From Myxococcota bacterium (GTDB lineage: Bacteria > Myxococcota_A > Polyangia > Polyangiales > Polyangiaceae): a DNA stretch of 47,462 nt. A program made the translations under genes and the position numbers. Location: contig CAUJEM010000080.1 of NCBI GenBank assembly GCA_963169915.1, forward strand, positions 1 through 47,462, written 5' to 3'. How positions within the stretch are numbered: the first letter of the stretch is position 1; the number at the start of each line of letters is the position of its first letter. The notes beneath the pieces were generated by a model. It was not told where the DNA came from. It searched no databases and worked only from the letters and a program-made list of their open reading frames with translations. Positions 1 to 7,941 of the stretch are shown one piece after another.

Positions 1-3
1 CTG

Positions 4-1761
4 GTGCCCGCGGCGGACGCCCAGGCCGAGGAGCTCCCCGGCTCGGCTCTCCCCTGGGGTGGGCTCGGGCGCGCGGGGGGACTGCGCGCCGACGAGGATG
101 TGGGGCTCTCCGTCGGCGACGATGGGATGGTGACGGTGGCGCTGAGCGCCGCGCGCCAGATCATCACCACGGACGGCGAGGGCGAGCGCCTCGGGGGCGG
201 CTCTTGGCCGCCCGAGGCGCGCAGCGTCGGGGGCTTTGGTGGCGCGCTGCTCGCCGTCACCTCCTATGAGCACGAGCACTATGAGTCGCTCGATGGTGCG
301 GCGAGCTGGCGGCCGCTCGGTAGGCTCCCGGCGAGCCCCTGCGCCGGCAGCGGGCGGGACTGTGAGCCCGTGGTCGCCTGCTCGGCGAGCGGCTGCCTGC
401 TCGGGGACGCGCTGACGCGGCTCGGGTGGGGCGGCGAGTCGGAGCAGCCGCTCCCGCGGCCGAGCAGCGCGCGGCGCGCGCAGGTGACCCGCACGGCGCT
501 GCTCGAGCCGCTGAGCTGTAGCCTGGCGCCGGAGGGTTGGCGCTCCCTGCCGGGGGTCGCGGCGCCACCCGCGGCGGCGAGCCTCAGCCACGGTCGGCTC
601 GCGTGGTTCGTCGGAGGCCGAGACCTCCAGACGGGAGAGGCGCGGCTGAGCTACGCCCTCCGCCACGGTGGCCCGCTCGAGCAGCGCGCGCTCCTCGGCC
701 CCGTCGCGGCCCCCGAGCAGGTGGCGCTCGCCGTCAGCAACGCGGAGGACGGCGTGGCGGCGCTGCGCGTCTCCGTGGGGGGCACGGCGCCGCCGCAGCT
801 CGCCTGGTTCGACGCCGAGCAGGGCCGGGTGCACCTGGCCACGCCCTCGTGGCGTCCTGCCGCGCCCACCCTCGTGACGCTCCCTGGCGCGCGCGCGCGC
901 GCGCTCGAGCTGGCGAGCCTGTCGGTGCTGCGGGGCGCCGCGGTGGTGCAGCCGACGTCCGAGCTGGGGCGTGAGGTGTACCTCTACGACGGCGCGCAGG
1001 AGCGCTCCTTGCCGGCGATGGTGGGCGGGGTGCGAGGCCCCTGCCGTCACTGTGAGCCGTGGCTCCTGCTCATGAACGGCGCGCTGCAAGGCTACTGGGT
1101 GTCACCCCAGGGGGAGCTGCTCCTGCGTGCTGGCACCGGAGACCACGAGGACGCGGCCATGACGGTGAGCGAGCCCCTACGCGCCGGCCGCGTCGCGGCG
1201 CGCTCGCTCGGCAGCGTGGGTGGAGCGCCGGCGCTGCTCGTCTTTCGCGGGGAGGAGCGCCGGCGCGCCGCGCGCGCCGCGCTGCTGCCCTTGCAGGCCA
1301 CGGGCGCGCTCGTGGGCGAGCCCCTCGCGGCGCCCACGCAGGCGCACCTGCCGCCCCAGCTCACGCCCTGCAGCGAGCAGCAACGCCAGCACACCCCGCG
1401 CGTCTTGGCTCCCTGGGTGCCCGGCACACGCCGCGCGGTGCTGATCAGTGATCGGAGCGAGGCGCCCATCACCCTGCTCACCGCGGAGGCGGTGCTGCAC
1501 GGCACCCCGGAGGCGCCCTGCGTCGCTGCGTACTATGCGGAGGCGGTCCCCGCGGCCCGCCCTCGGAGCGCCTCGGGGGGGGAGCGCGCGGTGCTGCTGG
1601 CGGACGCGCTGGACGCCTCCTTCTTGTTCCGCCGCGTCCCCTCGGCGCCGGGCTCGCCGCCGAGCGTGGAGGTGCGCCGCCTGCGCTGCGAGCTCGCCCC
1701 CACGGCCAGCGTCCCCGCCGAGGTGGACGCGCAGCCCGGCGTGCAGGTGCTGGTGGACTAG
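4..1761 (+). CDS. Asp-box (BNR-like) protein, 5' end outside the window
   Basis: The frame is open to the first base of the window, so GTG at 4 is only the first possible start and the real start, with any signal peptide, probably lies upstream; 585 residues are visible. Near residues 95-102 (nt 286-309) there is an Asp-box-like S-x-D-G-x-x-S-W, the turn motif of sialidase/BNR beta-propellers. Several closely spaced Cys pairs (for example C-x6-C and C-x4-C in residues 110-135, and a C-x2-C near residue 347) suggest disulfides and export. Many short stretches of alternating hydrophobic residues fit an all-beta repeat protein. No catalytic motif is recognised. It is followed 62 bp later by a small zinc-ribbon gene with its own promoter-like box, so it is probably transcribed separately. 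Function unknown; the propeller assignment rests on one imperfect Asp box. Confidence 0.75.
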   Translation: MPAADAQAEELPGSALPWGGLGRAGGLRADEDVGLSVGDDGMVTVALSAARQIITTDGEGERLGGGSWPPEARSVGGFGGALLAVTSYEHEHYESLDGAASWRPLGRLPASPCAGSGRDCEPVVACSASGCLLGDALTRLGWGGESEQPLPRPSSARRAQVTRTALLEPLSCSLAPEGWRSLPGVAAPPAAASLSHGRLAWFVGGRDLQTGEARLSYALRHGGPLEQRALLGPVAAPEQVALAVSNAEDGVAALRVSVGGTAPPQLAWFDAEQGRVHLATPSWRPAAPTLVTLPGARARALELASLSVLRGAAVVQPTSELGREVYLYDGAQERSLPAMVGGVRGPCRHCEPWLLLMNGALQGYWVSPQGELLLRAGTGDHEDAAMTVSEPLRAGRVAARSLGSVGGAPALLVFRGEERRRAARAALLPLQATGALVGEPLAAPTQAHLPPQLTPCSEQQRQHTPRVLAPWVPGTRRAVLISDRSEAPITLLTAEAVLHGTPEAPCVAAYYAEAVPAARPRSASGGERAVLLADALDASFLFRRVPSAPGSPPSVEVRRLRCELAPTASVPAEVDAQPGVQVLVD

Positions 1762-1812
1762 GAGCCGCCGCCCCAGCGTGGGCGTGCCTTGTGTCGCGGT
1801 GGCGGGCGGCGG

Positions 1813-1818
1813 TACGCT
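1813..1818 (+). promoter_or_regulatory. -10-like box TACGCT, leaderless position
   Basis: TACGCT ends 5 nt before the ATG at 1824, so the predicted transcription start falls within a base or two of the start codon. A weak -35 candidate TTGTGT at 1789-1794 gives an 18-bp spacer. No Shine-Dalgarno sequence is visible. Confidence 0.4.
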
Positions 1819-1823
1819 ACGTC

Positions 1824-2072
1824 ATGCACTCCCCATCTCGTCCCTGTCCTTGTTGTTACGGCACACGCTTCGCGTGCTTGCGGCATGCCTTCGTAGAGGT
1901 CGCTCACCGGGGCGCCTCGGAGGGCCGCACCAACCCGGTCTTCACCCTGATGCTGTGCCTCGGCTGCGGTCGGACGGAGTGGTTCACGGACCCCGCCGCT
2001 GCGATCGCTCATTGGAAGGAGCTCGGGGGCGTCACCGAGTTCGCCGAGGTTTCCGGGAAGTCGTCACCCTGA
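1824..2072 (+). CDS. Small CPCC/CxxC zinc-ribbon-like protein
   Basis: An 82-residue protein beginning M-H-S-P-S-R. It has two cysteine knuckles, C-P-C-C near residues 7-10 and C-L-G-C near residues 43-46, a layout expected for a small zinc-binding ribbon (compare Cys-rich CPCC proteins). ATG 1824 was chosen over the in-frame GTG at 1791 because a TACGCT box sits 5 nt upstream of the ATG and the extra residues would overlap that promoter. A 'W-F-T-D-P-A-A' segment follows the second knuckle. It lies between the Asp-box gene and purB, each apparently separately transcribed, so context gives no functional clue. Role unknown. Confidence 0.65.
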   Translation: MHSPSRPCPCCYGTRFACLRHAFVEVAHRGASEGRTNPVFTLMLCLGCGRTEWFTDPAAAIAHWKELGGVTEFAEVSGKSSP

Positions 2073-2117
2073 CGTAGCGCCCGCGCCCGCGGTCCGACGC
2101 CGCGGCGTCGGGACGGT

Positions 2118-2146
2118 TTGCACCTCGGGGGGCGCCGTTCTAAGCC
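2118..2146 (+). promoter_or_regulatory. purB promoter (sigma-70 type)
   Basis: TTGCAC (2118-2123) and TAAGCC (2141-2146) are separated by 17 bp. The -10 ends 8 nt before the purB ATG at 2155, so the message would begin about two bases upstream of the start codon. No Shine-Dalgarno sequence is seen. Confidence 0.5.
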
Positions 2147-2154
2147 GCGCGGCG

Positions 2155-3456
2155 ATGATCCCGCGTTATACCCCGCCAGCCTTCGCCGAGCTCTGGAGCG
2201 ACGACACCCGGTACGCCACCTGGCTGGAGGTGGAGCTCGCCGCGGCCGAGGCCATGGAAGAGGCCCAGCTCATCCCCGCCGGCACGGCCGCCACCCTGCG
2301 CGGCCTCGAGCTGAAGCTGGACGCCGCCGAGATCGAGCGCATCGAGCGCACCACGCGTCACGACGTCATCGCCTTCCTCACGCACGTGGAGGCGCTCGCG
2401 GGCGCGCCGGCGCGCTGGCTGCACCGCGGCATGACCTCCAGCGACGTGCTGGACAGCTCCTTCGCGCTGCTGCTCACGCGCGCCGCGGAGCTGCTGCTCA
2501 CGCGCGCGGATCGGCTGGTGGACGCGCTGGCGGCGCGCGCTCGGCAGCACGCGCTCACGCCGATGATCGGGCGCTCGCACGGCATCCACGCCGAGCCCAC
2601 CACCTTCGGCGTCGCGCTCGCCGGGCACCTGGCGGAGATCAAGCGCGCGCGCGCGCAGCTCAGGCAGGCTCAGCAGCTCATCGCGGTGGGGAAGATCGCG
2701 GGCGCGGTGGGCACCTACGCGCACCTCAGCCCGGAGGTGGAGGCGAGCGCGCTGGCACGGCTGGGGCTACGGCCAGAGACGGTGAGCACGCAGGTGGTCG
2801 CGCGGGATCGTCACGCCGCCTACTTCAGCGCGCTCGGGCTGATGGCGGCCGCCATCGAGCGGCTCGCCACCAACGTGCGACACTGGCAGCGCACGGAGGT
2901 GGGGGAGGCGGAGGAGCGCTTCGGGCAAGGGCAGAAGGGCTCCAGCGCGATGCCGCACAAGCGCAACCCCATCCTCACGGAGAACCTGTGTGGCCTGTCA
3001 CGCGTCGTGCGCGCCGCCATCACCCCAGCGCTCGAGAACGTCGCCCTCTGGCACGAGCGGGACATCTCGCACTCCTCGGTGGAGCGGATGCTGGCCCCGG
3101 ACGCGACCGCGACGCTCGGCTTCATGCTCGAGCGCGCCGCCGGCGTGGTGGAGGGCTTGGTGGTGTATGAGGAGCGGCTCCGAGCCAACCTCGAGCGGAG
3201 CGGCGGGCTCTACTTCAGCGAGGGGGTCATGCTGGCGCTGGTGGAGCAAGGGCTCGCGCGCCAGCGCGCTTATGAGATGGTGCAGCGCAACGCCATGAAG
3301 GCCTTCCATGGGGAGGGGAGCTTCCGCGAGCTGCTCGGCGCCGACCCGGAGCTGGGCGCGCTCTTGCCCGCACACCAGCTCGACGCGATCTTCGATTTGT
3401 CTCACGCGCTGCGCTTCGCGCAGACCATCGTGGACCGCGCGCTGGCGGCGGACTGA
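2155..3456 (+). CDS. purB: Adenylosuccinate lyase
   Basis: Cytosolic homotetrameric enzyme of purine synthesis: cleaves SAICAR to AICAR plus fumarate and adenylosuccinate to AMP plus fumarate. The 433-residue length is that of the short bacterial PurB type. Visible motifs are M-T-S-S-D near residue 93, S-H-G with the general-acid His142, and the fumarase/aspartase-superfamily signature [10 protein letters not shown] at 263-272 whose flexible loop carries the catalytic serine. ATG 2155 follows a TTGCAC-N17-TAAGCC promoter by only 8 nt. The 3' end overlaps the convergent glycosyltransferase gene by 55 bp. No other purine gene is nearby. Confidence 0.97.
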   Translation: MIPRYTPPAFAELWSDDTRYATWLEVELAAAEAMEEAQLIPAGTAATLRGLELKLDAAEIERIERTTRHDVIAFLTHVEALAGAPARWLHRGMTSSDVLDSSFALLLTRAAELLLTRADRLVDALAARARQHALTPMIGRSHGIHAEPTTFGVALAGHLAEIKRARAQLRQAQQLIAVGKIAGAVGTYAHLSPEVEASALARLGLRPETVSTQVVARDRHAAYFSALGLMAAAIERLATNVRHWQRTEVGEAEERFGQGQKGSSAMPHKRNPILTENLCGLSRVVRAAITPALENVALWHERDISHSSVERMLAPDATATLGFMLERAAGVVEGLVVYEERLRANLERSGGLYFSEGVMLALVEQGLARQRAYEMVQRNAMKAFHGEGSFRELLGADPELGALLPAHQLDAIFDLSHALRFAQTIVDRALAAD

Positions 3457-4151
3457 CGCTCACGCCGCCAGCGCCGCAGGCTCACGCCCGCCACCACCAG
3501 CAGGTGCCAGGGCCGCAGCCCGCTCCGCTCGTCGGCGTAGACGGGGCGCACCATGATCTCCCGCACCCGCGCGCCGCGCGCGGCCAGCATGCCGAGCAGA
3601 TCGTTGGGGTAGCCGTAGCGCGGCCACAGCTCGTGCAGCGGGAGCCGCCGCGCGCAGCTGGCGCGGAGCGCCGTGTAGCCACACTGCGTGTCGTCCACCC
3701 GAAGGCCGGTGAGCTGGCGCGTGAGCGCTGACAGCGCGGCGCTGCCGAGGCGCCGCGCCCAGGGCATGTCGTGGGCACGAGGGTGCAGGAAGCGGTTGCC
3801 CTTCACATAGTCCGCCGGGCCGTCGACGAGCGCGTCGAGCAGGTGCGGGAGCTCGGCGGGATCCATCTGATCGTCACCGGCCATCACCACCAGCGCGTCC
3901 GCGCCGCGGGCGAGCGCGTGCTCGTAGCCGCTGACGATGGCGGCGCCGACGCCGCGATTGACCGTGTGCGTGACGAGCTCCACCCGCGGCAGCCGCGCCG
4001 CCCGTACCCAGCGCCCGAGCCCATCCGGGCTGGCGTCGTCCACCACCACCACCACGTCCACCCAGGCGGGCAGCCCCGCGAGCATCCGCGGGAGCTGAGG
4101 CAAGGCGCGAAAGGCAGGCACTACCACCGCGACGGACAGGCCTCGGAACAT
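3402..4151 (-). CDS. Family 2 glycosyltransferase, polyprenyl-phosphate mannosyltransferase-like
   Basis: 249 residues forming one GT-A domain. Motifs: V-V-P-A-F at 10-14, the nucleotide-binding V-D-D-A-S-P-D-G at 37-44, and the acidic D-D-Q at 93-95, the position of the metal-binding DxD in GT2 enzymes. The central N-R-G-V-G-A-A segment and the V-K-G-N-R motif near 116-120 are typical of dolichol/undecaprenyl-phosphate sugar transferases (DPM1-like). There is no C-terminal membrane pair, as in soluble DPM1-type enzymes. The start at 4151 is preferred because any longer form would run into the divergent gene at 4231. The tail overlaps the 3' end of purB by 55 bp (convergent). Likely donates a sugar to a lipid carrier at the cytoplasmic membrane; substrate not determinable. 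Confidence 0.85.
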   Translation of the reverse strand: MFRGLSVAVVVPAFRALPQLPRMLAGLPAWVDVVVVVDDASPDGLGRWVRAARLPRVELVTHTVNRGVGAAIVSGYEHALARGADALVVMAGDDQMDPAELPHLLDALVDGPADYVKGNRFLHPRAHDMPWARRLGSAALSALTRQLTGLRVDDTQCGYTALRASCARRLPLHELWPRYGYPNDLLGMLAARGARVREIMVRPVYADERSGLRPWHLLVVAGVSLRRWRRERQSAASARSTMVCAKRSA

Positions 4152-4230
4152 CGGCGCGCGCTTAGCGACGGACGCGCCGCTCTGCAAGCTCCAGTCGACG
4201 CTGCGGGGCGCGCTTGCTACGGCTAGCGCC

Positions 4231-4851
4231 GTGAAGCGCCGGCGAGCCTTGGCATGGGTGGCGGGTCTGCTCGCGCTCGGCGCGCTGCTCGGGTGGCTCG
4301 GGCTCCGGCTGAGGTTTCCCCCGGACACCACGCCGGAGGGCGCGTACCTGCGCGTGGTCAAGGCGGTCAACCTGGGGCGCGCGGAGGACTTCTTCGCTTA
4401 CCTGGAGACGCCCGCGCAGCACGCCTGCTACTCCATCGTGCGCTACCGGCGTGAGGCGCGCGAGCGCGTCCTCGGCTCCTACCCGGAGCCGGAGCGCAGC
4501 CAGCTCGCGGGCGCGTGGGAGGCCGCGGCCTTGGCGGGGGACGGCCCCCCGCTGTTCGCGCTGGAGGCGGAGCGGCGCGGCTGGCTCGCGCGTCTGCGCC
4601 GTGATCTCTCGGGCATCGTGGAGGTGGAGGTGGAGGGTGAGCGCGCCACGGTGGTGACGGCGCGCGGCACGCGCTACCCATTTCGCCGTCGCGACAACGG
4701 CATCTGGGGGCTGACGCTGTTCACCGCGGCCCTGGTGGCAGAGGCGGAGAAGGCCGCGCGGGACGCGGAGATGGTGGACAAGGCCGCCGCGGACTACGAC
4801 CGAGCGCGGCGCCAGGGCGCCCCCGCGGCGCCGAGCGCGGCGCCGCCCTAG
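4231..4851 (+). CDS. Membrane-anchored protein of unknown function
   Basis: 206 residues with an N-terminal K-R-R-R cluster and one hydrophobic helix (about residues 8-27), then a periplasmic domain of about 150 residues and a low-complexity Ala/Pro tail. The segment after the helix (T-P-E-G-A-Y-L-R-V-V-K-A-V-N) resembles the start of small NTF2/DUF4878-like periplasmic domains, but I cannot assign a family with confidence. GTG 4231 is the first in-frame start, 79 bp from the divergent glycosyltransferase start. Its stop codon shares the tetranucleotide CTAG with the stop of the convergent rhodanese gene. Function unknown. Confidence 0.75.
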   Translation: MKRRRALAWVAGLLALGALLGWLGLRLRFPPDTTPEGAYLRVVKAVNLGRAEDFFAYLETPAQHACYSIVRYRREARERVLGSYPEPERSQLAGAWEAAALAGDGPPLFALEAERRGWLARLRRDLSGIVEVEVEGERATVVTARGTRYPFRRRDNGIWGLTLFTAALVAEAEKAARDAEMVDKAAADYDRARRQGAPAAPSAAPP

Positions 4852-5294
4852 GGCTCCCGTGCGGCGCGCCGGCGGGCGTCTGCGTAGCGGTAGCCGGCGG
4901 GCGCGCCCTGCTCGACCGGCTGGCCCGAGGCGAGCCACCCCGGCAGCCGTCGCCCGAAGGCGTCCCGGCTGCCCTCGAGCCCGTGCGCCAGGTTGGCCAC
5001 GGTGTAGCCGTGGGCGCCCAGCAACTCCGCCGCGTGCTGGGAGCGCGCGCCCGAGCGGCAGACGAGCAGCAGCGGCTCGTGCCGCGCGAAGGCCGCGAGC
5101 AGGGTGGGGATGAAGTGCACGTTGGGCACGAGCTCCTCCCCCTGCGCGAACAAGAGGGGCACGTTGAAGCAGCCAGCGATGTGGTGCTGCGCGTACTCCT
5201 CCTCCGTGCGCACGTCCAGGCCGAGCCAGCCGGCTCGGAGGAGCTGTGCGGCGCGCTCGGGCGAGGCTTGTTCGACGCTGGGCTGGGGGGTCAC
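4848..5294 (-). CDS. Rhodanese-domain protein
   Basis: 148 residues, a single rhodanese domain. D-V-R-T-x-E-E-Y at about 27-34 is the CH2A-like motif, followed by H-I-x-G-C-F-N-V-P. The active-site loop is C79-R-S-G-A-R, the six-residue loop of sulfur-transferring (not phosphatase) rhodaneses; the cysteine would carry a persulfide. No signal peptide is seen, so it is likely cytoplasmic. GTG 5294 gives the natural domain start; a longer frame exists but runs into the upstream lipoprotein gene on the same strand, which ends 10 bp before this start. The two genes probably share a transcript. Sulfur donor and acceptor unknown. Confidence 0.87.
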   Translation of the reverse strand: MTPQPSVEQASPERAAQLLRAGWLGLDVRTEEEYAQHHIAGCFNVPLLFAQGEELVPNVHFIPTLLAAFARHEPLLLVCRSGARSQHAAELLGAHGYTVANLAHGLEGSRDAFGRRLPGWLASGQPVEQGAPAGYRYADARRRAAREP

Positions 5295-5304
5295 GCTGGG
5301 ATCC

Positions 5305-6216
5305 TCACTGTGGGGGTACGAGCGGCGCGGCGGTGGTGGTGCCCGCGCCGTAGAAGGACAGCCGCCCCAGGCCCGTGAGCGGCAGCGCGCGGCCTGCGCC
5401 CGTCTGCAGATCGAGCTCCACGAGCTGGCCGCTGGCGCTGAAGCCATAGGCGGTGCCCGCCCAGAACGCCAGCCCATAGAGATCCGCGTAGCCCGTGCCG
5501 CCCACGCGCCCGAGGATCTTCAGGGCCTTGCCGGTGATGGGGTCGATCTCGAGCAGCGTGTCCGTGGCCTCGCCGCCGAGCAGGGTCTTGGCCGTGAGGT
5601 ACGTCTTGCCGCCGATGACCGAGACCACATCCCCGCTCGAGGTCCACTGCCGGCCCGTGTCGTTGGGGTTGAGGCTCCCGACGGTGGTGACGACGCCAGT
5701 GTCCGGATCGATGCGGACGTAGTTGGCGCCGGTGAAGCCCACCATGGCTTCGCGCGTGGCGTCCAAGGTGCCGATGGGCAGGAAGGTGAGGGAGTTGGGG
5801 TAGGAGCCCGTGCGGGTGATGGTGCAGTGGGCGGTCTTGGGATCGATGGTGGCCAGCGCGCCGCCGTCGTTGCCGAGCGTGCCCACCATGCGCCCGTCTT
5901 TGTCGAGCGCGAGATCCCACATCTGCATGCTGCCGAGGCAGTCGAAGTCCCCCAGCTTGGTGACCACGCCGCTGTAGGGCTCGAGCTTGTAGAGCGTGCC
6001 AGCGCTGTGGCCGTACACCGCCCCCTCGGGTGGTGGCGAGCCGCCATCCGAGCCGGGGGCGCCGCCCAGGTTGAGCTCGCCCCCGGCGCCCGTCCCAGCG
6101 CTGCCAGCGCTGCCGCCTGCTCCGGCGCTCCCCTCCTCGTCGTCAGGGCTGGCGCTGCTCGCAGAGCAGCCGGCGAGACCGAGCGCGGCCAGGAGCAGGA
6201 GCGAGGACGCTTTCAT
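5305..6216 (-). CDS. Lipoprotein with beta-propeller-like repeats
   Basis: 303 residues. A lipoprotein signal peptide ends in L-A-G-C with the lipidated cysteine at 17, followed by an acidic patch and a Gly/Ser/Ala linker of about 30 residues typical of surface lipoproteins in this window. The rest consists of repeated segments of the type 'Y-x-L-x-P-x-S-G-x-V-x-x-L-G' and 'I-D-P-x-T-G', recalling DUF4394/PQQ-like beta-propellers that track a value along a path. No enzymatic motif is seen. ATG 6216 is preceded 7 nt upstream by TAGAGT, consistent with a leaderless message. The gene reads into the rhodanese gene (10-bp gap) and diverges from RNase J with a 66-bp spacer carrying both promoters. 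Function unknown. Confidence 0.82.
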   Translation of the reverse strand: MKASSLLLLAALGLAGCSASSASPDDEEGSAGAGGSAGSAGTGAGGELNLGGAPGSDGGSPPPEGAVYGHSAGTLYKLEPYSGVVTKLGDFDCLGSMQMWDLALDKDGRMVGTLGNDGGALATIDPKTAHCTITRTGSYPNSLTFLPIGTLDATREAMVGFTGANYVRIDPDTGVVTTVGSLNPNDTGRQWTSSGDVVSVIGGKTYLTAKTLLGGEATDTLLEIDPITGKALKILGRVGGTGYADLYGLAFWAGTAYGFSASGQLVELDLQTGAGRALPLTGLGRLSFYGAGTTTAAPLVPPQ

Positions 6217-6223
6217 CGTCGTG

Positions 6224-6229
6224 ACTCTA
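6224..6229 (-). promoter_or_regulatory. -10-like box TAGAGT for the lipoprotein gene
   Basis: On the minus strand TAGAGT ends 7 nt before the ATG at 6216, placing the predicted start site at or next to the start codon. The best -35 candidate (CTGACG, plus-strand positions 6249-6254) gives a long 19-bp spacer and is weak. Confidence 0.4.
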
Positions 6230-6268
6230 GCAGCAGAAGCCGGGCAGGCGTCAGCGTGGGAAGTTTGG

Positions 6269-6274
6269 TAGGCT
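6269..6274 (+). promoter_or_regulatory. -10-like box TAGGCT for RNase J
   Basis: TAGGCT is identical to the -10 hexamer in front of the tRNA-Cys gene in this window. It ends 8 nt before an in-frame GTG (6283) and 11 nt before ATG 6286, so a near-leaderless transcript starting at GTG 6283 is possible. No convincing -35 is seen. Confidence 0.4.
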
Positions 6275-6285
6275 CCGGCGCAGTG

Positions 6286-7941
6286 ATGTCGACAGTCAGC
6301 GCCGGGGCCTTGCGCCTGCTGCCGCTCGGGGGTCTCGGTGAGATTGGCATGAATTGCCTCGCCGTCGAGCACCGGGAGGGCATCTTGGTGGTGGACTGCG
6401 GCGCCGGCTTCCCGCAAGACGACTGGGGCATCGACGTCCTGCACCCGGACTTCTCGTGGCTCACCGAGCGCGCGGAGCGCGTGGTCGGCGTGTTCCTCAC
6501 GCACGGCCACGAAGATCACATCGGGGGGCTGCCGTTCCTGCTGGAGGAGCTGAAGGTGCCGGTGTGGGGGCCTCCGCACGCGCTGGGGCTCGCGCAGCGA
6601 CGCCTGGTGGACCACGGCCTCGCGCTGCACGAGCTGGACTTTCGCCCGGTGCACGCCGGCCAGCGCTGTCAGCTCGGGCCCTTCGAGGTGGAGCCGGTGC
6701 GGATGTCGCACTCCATCGTGGAGGCGACGGCGCTCTGCCTCCGCACGGACGTGGGCACCGTCGTCCACAGCGGGGACTTCAACTTCGACCCGGAGCCGCC
6801 GGACGGTGAGCCCACGGACGAGGCGCGGCTGAGGCAGATCGGTGAGGAGGGGGTGCTCGCGCTGCTGAGCGACAGCACCAACAGCGACGTCCCTCAGTCG
6901 CGCGGCTCGGAGGCGGAGGTGGCGCGGACGCTCGAGCGGCTCGTCCTGGGCGCCGAGCAGCGCGTGGTGGTGTCGCTCTTCGCCAGCAACGTGCAGCGCC
7001 TCATCTCCCTCGGGCACATCGCGCGCGCCTCGGGGCGCAAGCTGTGCCTGCTCGGGCGCTCCCTGGGCGTCAACGTGGAGCTGGCCGCTCAGATCGACCG
7101 GCTCCATTGGCCGAGTGATCTCCTCGTCGCGCCGGAGCAGGTGGCGGAGCTGCCGCGCGAGCGCACGCTGGTGCTCGCGGGCGGCACGCAGGCCGAGCGC
7201 AACTCCGCGCTTCGCCGGCTCGCCTCCGGCGAGCACCAGCACTTGAAGCTCGAGGCGGGCGACACCGTGGTGCTCTCGAGCCGCGTCATCCCAGGCAACG
7301 AGCGGGCCGTCCACGAGCTGTACTGTGACCTGCTCCGCCTGGACTTGAGGGTGTTCACGCGGCGCGAGGAGCCCGGCGTCCACACCAGCGGGCACGCTAC
7401 GCGGCAAGAGCAGCAGCGGCTCATCGAGCTGCTCCGGCCACGCTACTTGCTGCCCGTGCACGGCACCTTGCACCACCTGCGCCGTCACGCGGAGCTCGGC
7501 CGCGCGCTGGGGGTGCAGGTGCCGTGCGTGGTGGAGTGCGGCACGGCGGTGGAGCTCAGCGCGTCGGGTCTGCGGGAGGGTGAGCGCTTTCAGTGGGGCA
7601 AGGTGCCCATCGCCATCGGGGGGGAGCGGCTGGAGGGTGAGACGCTCAAGCGCCGCGCGGAGCTGGGGCGCGCGGGCATCGTGCACGTCGCGCTCGTGCT
7701 GGACGCGCTCGGCCGGCTCTTGGCGCCGCCGGCCGTGGGCGCCGTCGGCGTCCCGCGCCTGGACGTGGACGAGGCGGCGCGCCGTGGCCTCGAGCGGGAG
7801 GCGGCGCGCGCGGTGGAGCGCGCACGCCACCGCGGCCAGCTCCCCGCGGAGGAGGTGCGGCGCGCGCTCCGGCGCGTGGTGCTCCAGCTCACCGGCTCGC
7901 GTCCCAGCATCGAGGTGCAGGTCGTGGAGGTGCCCCGGTGA
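6286..7941 (+). CDS. rnj: Ribonuclease J
   Basis: 551-residue metallo-beta-lactamase/beta-CASP ribonuclease with 5'-3' exo- and endonuclease activity in RNA turnover and maturation. The zinc-binding H73-G-H75-E-D77-H78 matches the H-x-H-x-D-H of characterised RNase J (H74/H76/D78/H79 in Bacillus J1). Also seen are G-L-G-E-I-G-M-N-C near residue 11, L-L-S-D-S-T-N-S, and the conserved C-terminal domain with P-V-H-G-T near 387, so all three domains are present. ATG 6286 is used; GTG 6283 in frame is an alternative favoured by its distance from the TAGGCT box. The stop overlaps the start of the phosphatase gene in GTGA, so the two are probably translationally coupled. Confidence 0.96.
   Translation: MSTVSAGALRLLPLGGLGEIGMNCLAVEHREGILVVDCGAGFPQDDWGIDVLHPDFSWLTERAERVVGVFLTHGHEDHIGGLPFLLEELKVPVWGPPHALGLAQRRLVDHGLALHELDFRPVHAGQRCQLGPFEVEPVRMSHSIVEATALCLRTDVGTVVHSGDFNFDPEPPDGEPTDEARLRQIGEEGVLALLSDSTNSDVPQSRGSEAEVARTLERLVLGAEQRVVVSLFASNVQRLISLGHIARASGRKLCLLGRSLGVNVELAAQIDRLHWPSDLLVAPEQVAELPRERTLVLAGGTQAERNSALRRLASGEHQHLKLEAGDTVVLSSRVIPGNERAVHELYCDLLRLDLRVFTRREEPGVHTSGHATRQEQQRLIELLRPRYLLPVHGTLHHLRRHAELGRALGVQVPCVVECGTAVELSASGLREGERFQWGKVPIAIGGERLEGETLKRRAELGRAGIVHVALVLDALGRLLAPPAVGAVGVPRLDVDEAARRGLEREAARAVERARHRGQLPAEEVRRALRRVVLQLTGSRPSIEVQVVEVPR

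Noticed and set aside
5104..6285. Long plus-strand open frame running into RNase J from 5104
   Set aside because: It is antisense to the rhodanese and lipoprotein genes; the RNase J domain begins only at 6286 and the upstream translation has no domain character, as expected of stop-poor high-GC antisense DNA.
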